Positions 1 to 5,554 of a DNA stretch of 7,458 nucleotides are shown here, one piece after another (within the stretch, counting starts at the first letter, position 1; every line of letters starts with the position of its first letter). This DNA comes from an uncultured Candidatus Udaeobacter sp. Lineage in GTDB: Bacteria; Verrucomicrobiota; Verrucomicrobiia; Chthoniobacterales; UBA10450. The notes under the pieces are model-generated. The model worked only from the letters and a program-made list of their open reading frames with translations. It searched no databases and was not told the DNA's origin. The translations under genes were made by a program, and so were the position numbers. The stretch covers positions 1-7,458 of the forward strand of contig CATPBS010000073.1 of assembly GCA_955652715.1 (NCBI GenBank), read 5' to 3'.

Positions 1-189
1 CATATCGGGAAGTCCGGGCTGCGGGGCAATCAACTGAACACGGCAATGCAATTTTGAAAGAGTCGCGCGCAATTGTTCCCATTGGTTTTGTGCGAGTGCT
101 GCCACGGCGCCGCGGGCGCGGCTCATCCACGGATTGATCTCGTATTCGATGCCGTAGTAATCCGGCGAACAAAGAAGTAGCTCGCGCAT
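1..189 (-). CDS. Amidinotransferase-fold arginine dihydrolase/DDAH-like protein, N-terminal fragment (runs off left edge)
   Basis: The frame is open from an ATG at 189 to base 1, giving 63 residues of an unfinished protein. It starts MRELLLCSPDYYGIEYEIN, continues with PWMSR, and ends with PGLPDM at the window edge. A C-S/P-P-D-x-Y/F...EY-INPWM start followed by a (W/L)PDM segment is typical of the guanidino-modifying enzyme superfamily, specifically the ArgZ/AgrE arginine dihydrolase and DDAH-like branch. In that family PDM leads into a VFTANAG-type active-site strand, which lies outside the window. Known members act in the cytoplasm and convert arginine to ornithine, CO2 and ammonia (dihydrolase), or hydrolyse arginine or methylarginine to citrulline. 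The residues that decide between these are not visible. The gene begins 12 bases after the stop of the TIGR00300 gene, so the two are almost surely cotranscribed. No good Shine-Dalgarno is seen in the gap. The pairing favours an arginine dihydrolase or deiminase role feeding ornithine to its neighbour. Confidence 0.85.
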   Translation of the reverse strand, partial: MRELLLCSPDYYGIEYEINPWMSRARGAVAALAQNQWEQLRATLSKLHCRVQLIAPQPGLPDM

Positions 190-201
190 AAGATGGCCAA
201 C

Positions 202-1431
202 CTAGTCGCGAACACGGGACTCAGTGAGGCAATCGGCGAGTTCCCGCAGAAACGGTTCCACGTCTGTGACGAGGCCGATTGATTGCAATGGCTGGTGTTC
301 GATCGCTCTTTCCACGGCCGTAGGATCAATATCCACGCAAACCGTTTTCACATTAGTCGCCAGCATGCCGGCCACGGCGAGGGAATGCTGGATTGCCGCG
401 AGTAATATCACGTGCGTCACATCGCCGAGCTTTGTTCGCATGATTTTTTGAGCTTCGATTACGTCGGTGGTCACGCCCGGAATCGGTCCCTCATCCCGAA
501 TTGCACCGGTAAGCACGATATCGACGTCGTGACGAATGCAGGCGTGCATGATCCCTTGAGTGAGGATTTTTTGATGCACGGCCGCAGAAATTCCATCCGC
601 CTCGCGAATGGTGTTGATGGCACGCAGATGGTTCTCGTGTCCACCTCGCGCGAAGGCGAGCTCTGGATTCATTCCCAATGCCGTTCCGAACAAGGCACGT
701 TCTACGTCGTAAGCGGCGAATGAATTTCCAGCGAAGAGCCGATCGACGTACCCCGCTTCGATGAGGCGCACTAAATGATGCCCAGCCCCGGTCCGCACGA
801 TCGCTGGGCCGACGACGAGCGCAATTTTCCCTTTCGCTGCGCGCGCACGTCGCAACTCTTCACCGACTTCGCGAATAATCGCCGATTTCGGTTCGTCGGC
901 ATCCACGATGGTGTTAATGAATTGAAAAACGTCGGTATGCGTAGTCGCGCGCTGCACCGGCACGACGCGCACGCCCTGATGCCCGACAACAATCTCATCG
1001 CCCTGGTTCACGTCGAAAAACTTAACCGCTCGCGCAGTGCCTTTCTTTCGATCAAGCGCGATTGCACTGTTAATCATTGCGGGGCGGACTTCGATTTCCT
1101 TGCCGTCGAAGCGCACGAACGTTTGCTGATTCGTTGTCACGTAGAAATCGCGCGGGAAAACGCCGTCAGCCGGGGCGCTGGCGACTTGCGCATTTGCGCG
1201 CTCCACCACCTCGGCACCCTGTTGACGAAGACGCAGGATCAGCTCGTCAAGCGCCTCGCCTGTTTCGGCGGAGACCTCGATTCTGGCAAAGCTTTGGTCC
1301 ACCCGCTTTTCGCCGATTCTGATCTCAGCAATCTTGAAATTCGCGCCGTGAGTCAGAATTTGATCCAGCACCTTTGGCAAAATGAGAGAGTCGATAATAT
1401 GCCCGCGTAACTCGATCGTTTCCGAAAACAT
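202..1431 (-). CDS. TIGR00300/LOR-SDH family protein, ornithine cyclodeaminase-like (409 aa)
   Basis: The 409 residues match the usual length and layout of the TIGR00300 family. This is the archaeal-type ornithine cyclodeaminase, also the C-terminal part of cyanobacterial AgrE. Residues 1-75 form the LOR/SDH N-terminal module. FPRDFYVTTNQQTFVRF (92-108) and GDEIVVGHQGVRV (144-156) form the central beta-rich part. GPAIVRTGAGHHL (208-220), GYVDRLFAGNSFAAYDVE (227-244) and GGHENHLRAINTIR (263-276) belong to the NAD-binding catalytic part, with IRDEGPIPGVTTDVIEAQ (311-328) and VKTVCVDIDP (361-370) after them. The expected reaction is ornithine to proline plus ammonia with bound NAD; this is inferred from the family. 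Oddity: the segment usually reading E-M-D before I-V-V-D is here RPAMINSAIALD (116-127), so one conserved acidic patch is altered. The start at 1431 fits the family N-terminus, but no Shine-Dalgarno precedes it. It is the first gene of the operon with the amidinotransferase. Confidence 0.9.
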   Translation of the reverse strand: MFSETIELRGHIIDSLILPKVLDQILTHGANFKIAEIRIGEKRVDQSFARIEVSAETGEALDELILRLRQQGAEVVERANAQVASAPADGVFPRDFYVTTNQQTFVRFDGKEIEVRPAMINSAIALDRKKGTARAVKFFDVNQGDEIVVGHQGVRVVPVQRATTHTDVFQFINTIVDADEPKSAIIREVGEELRRARAAKGKIALVVGPAIVRTGAGHHLVRLIEAGYVDRLFAGNSFAAYDVERALFGTALGMNPELAFARGGHENHLRAINTIREADGISAAVHQKILTQGIMHACIRHDVDIVLTGAIRDEGPIPGVTTDVIEAQKIMRTKLGDVTHVILLAAIQHSLAVAGMLATNVKTVCVDIDPTAVERAIEHQPLQSIGLVTDVEPFLRELADCLTESRVRD

Positions 1432-1479
1432 TTACGGAATTTAGGCCGTCTGACGCGGGCGCGCCAGTGAACCGGGATT

Positions 1480-1509
1480 ATTGTAGCGGCGCTTGTGTCA
1501 GGCGTCCAA
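1480..1509 (-). promoter_or_regulatory. Candidate sigma70-type promoter for the TIGR00300-amidinotransferase operon
   Basis: On the minus strand TTGGAC (1509-1504) is followed after 18 bases by TACAAT (1485-1480). The -10 element differs from TATAAT at one position; the -35 element matches only at TTG. Transcription would start near 1473, leaving about 40 bases of leader before the ATG at 1431. The 268-base stretch from 1432 to 1699 is the divergent intergenic region and holds only this and a doubtful small ORF. I found no riboswitch-like structure or clear operator in it. Confidence 0.35.
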
Positions 1510-1540
1510 GTCCAATACATAGGTAACGAGCAAGACCAAT

Positions 1541-1687
1541 ATGGAAAAACCAAGCGCACGCGGACCTTCGCCGAGCCGAAAAGCGCATTGCGCTCTCGGA
1601 CCGAGGTTAAATCGAAAACCGAAGCGTCCGCCGCCGTTGCCGGGAAAGAAAAACTCCTCAAACGCAGGTCGTGCGATTGATTGTTAG
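1541..1687 (+). CDS. Possible 48-residue basic small protein (doubtful)
   Basis: An ATG at 1541 opens 48 codons ending with TAG at 1685-1687. The product is rich in Pro, Arg, Lys and Ser, with segments MEKPSARGPSPSRK and NRKPKRPPPLPGKK, and has no hydrophobic stretch. It ends 12 bases before the next gene and would be cotranscribed with it. No Shine-Dalgarno is visible and I recognise no family. The composition could also come from GC-rich noncoding DNA. A second overlapping open frame (GTG at 1495 to 1680) has equally little support; only one of the two could be real, if either. Confidence 0.2.
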   Translation: MEKPSARGPSPSRKAHCALGPRLNRKPKRPPPLPGKKNSSNAGRAIDC

Positions 1688-1699
1688 ACCGGCAATACA

Positions 1700-1918
1700 A
1701 TGCACGAAGAACTGCCAGGTCTCGCTGCGAAAATCGCCAAAGTACTCTCACGCGGGTCTGAGTACGTTGTGACGCAACCTGCAGAGCTTCGAGTTTTGCG
1801 AGAAGTGTCCGACGCGGAAGTTAGAGAGTTTGCAAAGAATCACGGCTGGCGCGTGATCCGTCGTCTCGGGGGACGGCAGATCGAATTTTACAATGACGCA
1901 AACCAGCGCGCATTGTAG
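1700..1918 (+). CDS. Small hypothetical protein (72 aa)
   Basis: The 72-residue product begins MHEELPGLAAKIAKVLSRG and ends with a charged region, AKNHGWRVIRRLGGRQIEFY, followed by a short polar tail. The amino-acid balance (regular hydrophobic spacing, predicted helix 4-17, then a helix around 33-46 and a beta-like end) looks like a real folded cytoplasmic protein rather than a chance frame. There is no signal peptide or membrane segment. I do not recognise the family. It stands alone, 135 bases before the TMEM14 gene, and is divergent from the TIGR00300 operon. The ATG at 1700 is the first start in the frame that fits; no convincing Shine-Dalgarno precedes it. Confidence 0.6.
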   Translation: MHEELPGLAAKIAKVLSRGSEYVVTQPAELRVLREVSDAEVREFAKNHGWRVIRRLGGRQIEFYNDANQRAL

Positions 1919-1978
1919 CAACCGCTCTGCGAGCCATTCGGGTTGGCCAGGGACACCTTGCATGCGCTCGCCTGACGC

Positions 1979-1994
1979 GCCACGGGCGCGTGGC
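1979..1994. repeat. GC-rich hairpin (GCCACG / CGTGGC)
   Basis: A perfect 6-base inverted repeat, GCCACG-ggcg-CGTGGC, lies in the gap after the 72-aa gene and before the TMEM14 gene. There is no T-run after it, so it is not a textbook intrinsic terminator. It may weaken read-through or stabilise the 3' end of the upstream transcript. The rest of the 1919-2053 gap shows nothing further that I can support. Confidence 0.35.
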
Positions 1995-2053
1995 TGCACG
2001 TAGTAACTGGACACAGACGAGCTGTTGGCTTACGAGTGCGCCAGCCGCAATCA

Positions 2054-2371
2054 ATGGAAGCAGCGAAAATTTATTTTATTGTTTTTGGCGTTTTGACGAT
2101 CGCTGGCGGCATTCTCGGTTACGTAAAGGCAGGCAGTGTGGCATCGATCATCGCCGGATCAATCACTGGGGTGCTATTGCTCGTAGCTGCGTTTCTGTTG
2201 CCCGAACATCGCGCGATTGGGTTGGCGACGGCGTTCATTGTATCGCTTTTGCTAGCAGCGCAGTTCATCCCGAAATTTCTGCGGACCGGAAGGGTCATGC
2301 CTGCGGGAATGATGTCGATTCTGAGCGCGATCGGAATCATTGCGGCCATCGTCGCCTGGATAAAAAAGTAA
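2054..2371 (+). CDS. TMEM14 family small membrane protein (105 aa)
   Basis: This is a 105-residue, almost wholly hydrophobic protein with four predicted membrane helices, at about residues 4-24, 30-49, 53-72 and 82-102, and a Lys-Lys C-terminus. The signature GGILGYVKAGSVASIIAG (18-35) is the hallmark of the TMEM14/UPF0136 family (Pfam Tmemb_14). The bacterial role is unknown; eukaryotic and plastid relatives have been linked to porphyrin or fatty-acid movement across membranes, which should not be assumed here. I prefer the ATG at 2054 to an upstream in-frame GTG at 2036, because the family starts just before the first helix and the extra six residues are polar. The GH75-like gene starts four bases after its stop, so the two are likely cotranscribed. 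Confidence 0.85.
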   Translation: MEAAKIYFIVFGVLTIAGGILGYVKAGSVASIIAGSITGVLLLVAAFLLPEHRAIGLATAFIVSLLLAAQFIPKFLRTGRVMPAGMMSILSAIGIIAAIVAWIKK

Positions 2372-2375
2372 TCAC

Positions 2376-3809
2376 GTGGGAAGAATTCGCCTTCGGACGT
2401 GGCGGCGGCTTGTGCTGGTCTTATTCGGCGCGCTTTTCACCGCGATTGTTTATCGCTGGATTTCGCTGGAGCGACTGCAACGCGCGGCGCCTGTTGAGAT
2501 ACCCGCGATGCCAACGCCGGAACCGACGCCGACCCGGCCACCGGCGATCACTGGAAAATTGGACACCGGCAAGCTTTTCAACGGAATCACACTCCGCTCC
2601 ACGGTAGAGACCGTGCCGGGTGCCGACGCCACAACTGAACGCGTGAAGCCGGAGAGTTACGTCCTCGATGTAAGACTACAGGCTCGCGTGCCTTCGCCAA
2701 ACAAGACCATCGAGGAGCTGGCAAAAGTCAGTCCCCAGCTGCCAGCGTTGTTGCCCGGTTTGACATCGACGTTATCAGCCGACCCTGTTTCGCCGCTTTA
2801 CGCTCAGCTTTACGATACAAAAGTGAGAATGCTACGCGAAAACCTCGCTCGCCTCGATCTGCTTCTGTCACGGCATAACTTTTTCGATTGCCAAACTGTT
2901 CTGCAAATGCAGCATCCCCAAACGCATCGAAAGGCGCTGCTGCTCCAGGCAGACATGGATGTGGATGCTGACGGGTCTGATGGTGACCGGATGCCCGTTG
3001 GCACTGGCGCGCCGGCTAACTTCAAGCCGTCCACCAGTTATCGCTGGGAAAAGAAAACGGCCGCGCCCAATCCATATCTGCCTGCGACCGAAGCGGCACT
3101 GAAACACGCAGAAGATGAGTATGCGCTTGCAACCACGGCTCCCGGTCGCAAACGCGACCTGCGCAATGCGATCGCCCAATTGCGTGCCGAAGTCGGCACA
3201 CTGAAAAAGTACAGCTTTCTGATCGGCGCAACCGATCCTTTCATCGTGGTACCGGGCGCATTTACGCACGGTGGTGATCCCGTTAAACTCGGGGATTATG
3301 CCCTGGTCGTTTTCGGGGATGCGATTTATCCAGCCATCGTCGGTGATGTCGGGCCGAACGATAAAGTCGGGGAAGCGTCGCTGCGTATCGCAAAACAGAT
3401 TAACGCGCTTTCGACGCCCTACAATCGGCCTGTGAGCGATCTAAAGGTAACTTACATCATTTTCCCTGGAACAGCAGACAACCCCGTTGGTCCACCGGAT
3501 TTGGAAAAACTTCAGGCCCGGTGCGAAACGTTGGTTAAAGAGATTGGCGGCGCCAGCGTGCCGTTGCGTCACTGGGAAAATATCATTCCGTCTTCACCTA
3601 CTCCCAGCCCGACCCCGACTCCTCTGCCGTCTCCAAGTGTGACACCGTCTTCTTCATCAACGGCGTCGCCGACCGCATCTGCTGTGCCGTCGCCGGCGTT
3701 TGCGTTCCCCATGGCCAGCCCAGCAGCGACCGCGTCGGCTAATCCGACGCTCACGCCGACGGGTTCACCCGCCGCTAAGCGAAGCCCCGCTAAGAAACGT
3801 AAGCCCTGA
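2376..3809 (+). CDS. Membrane-anchored GH75 chitosanase-like protein with Pro/Ser/Thr-rich tail (477 aa)
   Basis: Residues 1-10 are basic and 11-29 hydrophobic (LVLVLFGALFTAIVYRWIS from 12), forming an N-terminal anchor or uncleaved signal with the rest outside the membrane. A Pro/Thr linker (44-57) follows, then a region resembling the glycoside hydrolase family 75 chitosanase fold. Recognisable pieces are DCQTVLQMQHP (171-181), LLLQADMDVDADG (188-200), FKPSTSYRW (216-224), DPFIVVPG (287-294), LGDYALVVFGDAIYPAIVGD (305-324) and VGEASLRIAKQIN (331-343). D324 and E333 sit where GH75 has its catalytic Asp and Glu, so activity is plausible. A Lys/Glu-rich helical segment (about 236-279) looks like an insertion. 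Residues 405-477 are a Pro/Ser/Thr/Ala tail ending in a basic cluster, AAKRSPAKKRKP. The inferred role is hydrolysis of chitosan or a related amino-sugar polymer outside the cell. The start is GTG; no Shine-Dalgarno is seen. Confidence 0.72.
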   Translation: MGRIRLRTWRRLVLVLFGALFTAIVYRWISLERLQRAAPVEIPAMPTPEPTPTRPPAITGKLDTGKLFNGITLRSTVETVPGADATTERVKPESYVLDVRLQARVPSPNKTIEELAKVSPQLPALLPGLTSTLSADPVSPLYAQLYDTKVRMLRENLARLDLLLSRHNFFDCQTVLQMQHPQTHRKALLLQADMDVDADGSDGDRMPVGTGAPANFKPSTSYRWEKKTAAPNPYLPATEAALKHAEDEYALATTAPGRKRDLRNAIAQLRAEVGTLKKYSFLIGATDPFIVVPGAFTHGGDPVKLGDYALVVFGDAIYPAIVGDVGPNDKVGEASLRIAKQINALSTPYNRPVSDLKVTYIIFPGTADNPVGPPDLEKLQARCETLVKEIGGASVPLRHWENIIPSSPTPSPTPTPLPSPSVTPSSSSTASPTASAVPSPAFAFPMASPAATASANPTLTPTGSPAAKRSPAKKRKP

Positions 3810-3832
3810 CTGCTGGAAGCTGGCTGTGCTGT

Positions 3833-3846
3833 CGAGCTTGCGCTCG
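3833..3846. repeat. Small inverted repeat CGAGC-ttgc-GCTCG
   Basis: A 5-base perfect stem with a 4-base loop lies between the GH75-like gene (stop 3809) and the GNAT-methyltransferase start. No T-run follows. It may be chance, or part of a short interspersed element; I assign it no function. Confidence 0.25.
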
Positions 3847-3872
3847 CGATGCGAAACTGTATCTCGTACGAA

Positions 3873-5102
3873 ATGATCATTCGCGATGCTGTTGAGGCCG
3901 ACCTGCCGGCGATTGTGGAGATTTACAACGCCACTGTGCCAACGCGCATGGTGACAGCCGAGCTTGAGCCGACCTCGGTCGAGGCCCGTTTGCCATGGTT
4001 CCTCGAACATTCGCCAGAGCAATATCCGTTCTGGGTCGCAGAATCAGACGGCCGCGTGATTGGCTGGCTCGATTTCAAGAAATTCCTGCCGCGCTGTGCG
4101 TATCGCGGCACAGCAGAGATCAGTGTTTACGTCGACGAAGAATTCCGGCGTCGCGGCGTGGGGCAGCGTTTGTTGGAACAAGCGATCGCCCGCGCGCCGT
4201 CGCTCGGGATCACAGCGCTCGTCGGTTTAATCTTCGGGCATAACGAGCCGAGTCTAAAATTATTTGAGCGTCTCGGGTTCGAGCACTGGGCATTCTTCCC
4301 TGCTATCGCGCAACTCGATGGTGTGGAGCGCGATCTGGTGGTCTTGGGCCAACATTGTCCCAAGCGGCGTAGCCGCGGCCCTGGCGGCCGTCCGTTTTAC
4401 GCACGAACGACGCGTGACTCGCCGCAGGTGCATGGCTACAGCGATAGCCTCAGCCTGATGCATGCGCTGATGGAGTACCGGCACGAGCCGATTCACTCTG
4501 AGCTGCTCAGAATCCGCGACAAATATTCCATGTTGCATCTGGACGTGCTGATTCTCATTTATCACTTCGCAAAAATTTGCTCAGGACACATTCTCGAGAT
4601 CGGCGCCTTCGTTGGCGGCGCCACGATTGCCGCGGCGTTCGGCGTGCGCGATTCAGGTCAGAACAAAAAGTTGATCGCAATCGAACCCGGAGGGAGCGTG
4701 AAACACAAACGGCTCGGTACCCGCAATATCTTGCGCGACTTGGAACGAAATCTTGCCCGGCAGCGCGTATCGGAAATCGTCACGCTTATCAAGGGCCGTT
4801 CGTTTGACGCGGCAACAATCCGCGCAGTCCATGAAACGCTGGGCCCGGATAAAATTGGCCTTTTGATCCTCGACGCCGATGCGGCCAAACGACGCGACAT
4901 CGAGTGCTACAGCGACAAACTCGCGGACAATTGTTGGATGGTCATCGACGATTATTATGGGGCCGATTCCAACACAAAGATCACGCCGAGCCGTGCCGAC
5001 ATAGATGCTTTGGTTGAGGCGGGTTGGCTGGAACCGTTGGGGTTCTACGGGTGGAGCACGTGGGTGGGACGGTGGCCCGGACGCGCTGCGCGTGACCGTT
5101 AA
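3873..5102 (+). CDS. GNAT acetyltransferase (PAT-like) fused to class I SAM-dependent methyltransferase (409 aa)
   Basis: One uninterrupted frame carries two enzymes. Residues 1-162 match a complete phosphinothricin/methionine-sulfoximine N-acetyltransferase-like GNAT: MIIRDAVEADLPAIVEIYN at the start, the acetyl-CoA loop RRRGVGQRLLEQ (92-103), and FGHNEPSLKLFERLGF (121-136). Family members acetylate the amino group of small amino-acid-like compounds. Residues 163-192 are a Pro/Arg/Gly-rich linker. Residues 196-409 form a Rossmann methyltransferase (Methyltransf_24-like): motif I ILEIGAFVGG (240-249), the acidic end of strand 2 in IAIEPG (268-273), LLILDAD (330-336) and MVIDDYY (356-362). Its substrate is unknown. 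I chose ATG 3873 because GNATs of this type begin right there; ATG 3849 would add eight residues. If the methyltransferase is made separately it could start at GTG 4428 or ATG 4458. The fusion may be natural or may result from a lost stop codon or an assembly error, since linker DNA looks like intergenic hairpin sequence. Confidence 0.8.
   Translation: MIIRDAVEADLPAIVEIYNATVPTRMVTAELEPTSVEARLPWFLEHSPEQYPFWVAESDGRVIGWLDFKKFLPRCAYRGTAEISVYVDEEFRRRGVGQRLLEQAIARAPSLGITALVGLIFGHNEPSLKLFERLGFEHWAFFPAIAQLDGVERDLVVLGQHCPKRRSRGPGGRPFYARTTRDSPQVHGYSDSLSLMHALMEYRHEPIHSELLRIRDKYSMLHLDVLILIYHFAKICSGHILEIGAFVGGATIAAAFGVRDSGQNKKLIAIEPGGSVKHKRLGTRNILRDLERNLARQRVSEIVTLIKGRSFDAATIRAVHETLGPDKIGLLILDADAAKRRDIECYSDKLADNCWMVIDDYYGADSNTKITPSRADIDALVEAGWLEPLGFYGWSTWVGRWPGRAARDR
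4364..4390. repeat. Two adjacent GC-rich hairpins in the GNAT-methyltransferase linker
   Basis: GCGGC-gta-GCCGC (4364-4376) is directly followed, sharing one base, by CGGCC-ctggc-GGCCG (4376-4390). Together they encode the Arg/Gly/Pro-rich start of the linker. Such back-to-back GC palindromes are usual between genes rather than inside domains, and they sit just after the GNAT domain ends. Confidence 0.45.
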
Positions 5103-5109
5103 GTCGTTG

Positions 5110-5133
5110 AAACGGTGAAGCGTTGAACCGTTT
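5110..5133. terminator. Hairpin between convergent genes, possible bidirectional terminator
   Basis: AAACGGT (5110-5116) and ACCGTTT (5127-5133) form a perfect 7-base stem with a 10-base loop, and a G-T pair can extend it by one. It fills the 45-base gap between the stop of the methyltransferase ORF (5102) and the stop of the VOC gene (5148). The plus side ends in TTTT. The stem is AT-moderate and the loop long, so termination would be weak. The heptamer CGTTGAA occurs twice here (5105-5111 nearly, as CGTTGAA, and 5121-5127). Confidence 0.4.
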
Positions 5134-5147
5134 TAGCCCACCTTCCA

Positions 5148-5525
5148 TTACGCTTCTTCAGGACCGACGACGAGATGAATCACGCCGTTTGGCGCCGAGA
5201 TGAAGAAGCCGTTGAAATCTTCGCGCAATTGTTCGACGTCGTCGCGCCGCACAATTCCGTGCACTTTCAAAAAGGATGCGGCTGCCTCGGTATCATTGGT
5301 TTCCAATTCCAGCCAGACATCCGGATGACTCAGATTCGGGACACTGTCGATCCAGAGGCGGTTCGGGCCGAACCGGAAAATGCAGCCGTCCTTTTCTTCT
5401 TCGATCAACGGCAGTCCAAGCGTATCGCGATAAAACGCGACCGTCTGTTCGTATGTGTGGCTCGGACATTTGATGGCAATGTTCGCGCCGCCTGAAAATT
5501 GCGGCCCCTCAAGTTTGGCAACCAT
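5148..5525 (-). CDS. VOC family protein (glyoxalase/bleomycin-resistance fold, 125 aa)
   Basis: This is a single-domain 125-residue protein with the paired beta-alpha-beta-beta-beta modules of the vicinal oxygen chelate fold. The first module has ANIAIKCPS (14-22), TVAFYRDTLGLPLIEE (28-43) and CIFRFGPNRLWID (48-60). The second has DVWLELETND (69-78), AAASFLKVHG (81-90) and FISAPNGVIHLV (108-119). The FYRDTLGLPL helix-loop is the most typical piece. The usual metal ligands are not clearly complete: the first-strand His is absent (NIAIK) and the last-strand Glu is replaced by His117. An active glyoxalase I is therefore unlikely; a binding or resistance-type role or another VOC enzyme is possible. 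The substrate cannot be predicted. The gene starts 29 bases after the fumC stop and is likely its operon partner. It converges with the GNAT-methyltransferase ORF. Confidence 0.82.
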   Translation of the reverse strand: MVAKLEGPQFSGGANIAIKCPSHTYEQTVAFYRDTLGLPLIEEEKDGCIFRFGPNRLWIDSVPNLSHPDVWLELETNDTEAAASFLKVHGIVRRDDVEQLREDFNGFFISAPNGVIHLVVGPEEA

Positions 5526-5554
5526 CGTCTTCGCGTCGAAACAAGGAGCAATTG

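Noticed and set aside
775..1410. Long plus-strand open frame (211 codons) inside the TIGR00300 gene
   Set aside because: It is antisense to a gene with strong family motifs, and its product has no recognisable domain; it is a shadow of high-GC codon use.
1493..1521. TTGTGT-N17-TACATA as a plus-strand promoter for the 72-aa gene
   Set aside because: Only about half of the consensus bases match in each box, which is close to chance for this length.
1495..1680. GTG-started 61-codon frame in the divergent region
   Set aside because: No Shine-Dalgarno, rare-type start, no family resemblance, and it overlaps the equally weak 48-codon frame.
1353..1751. Minus-strand open frame of 132 codons spanning the divergent region
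   Set aside because: It overlaps the N-terminus of the TIGR00300 gene and the start of the 72-aa gene, and its Arg/Ser/Trp/Cys-rich product looks random.
1990..2607. Plus-strand 205-codon frame across the TMEM14 and GH75-like starts
   Set aside because: It is out of frame with two genes that carry clear signatures; the product is Arg/Ser/Cys-rich without domains.
3590..3800. Pro/Ser/Thr-coding stretch as a tandem nucleotide repeat
   Set aside because: The protein is low-complexity, but the DNA shows no regular unit or fixed period, so I keep it as a tail of the GH75-like protein only.
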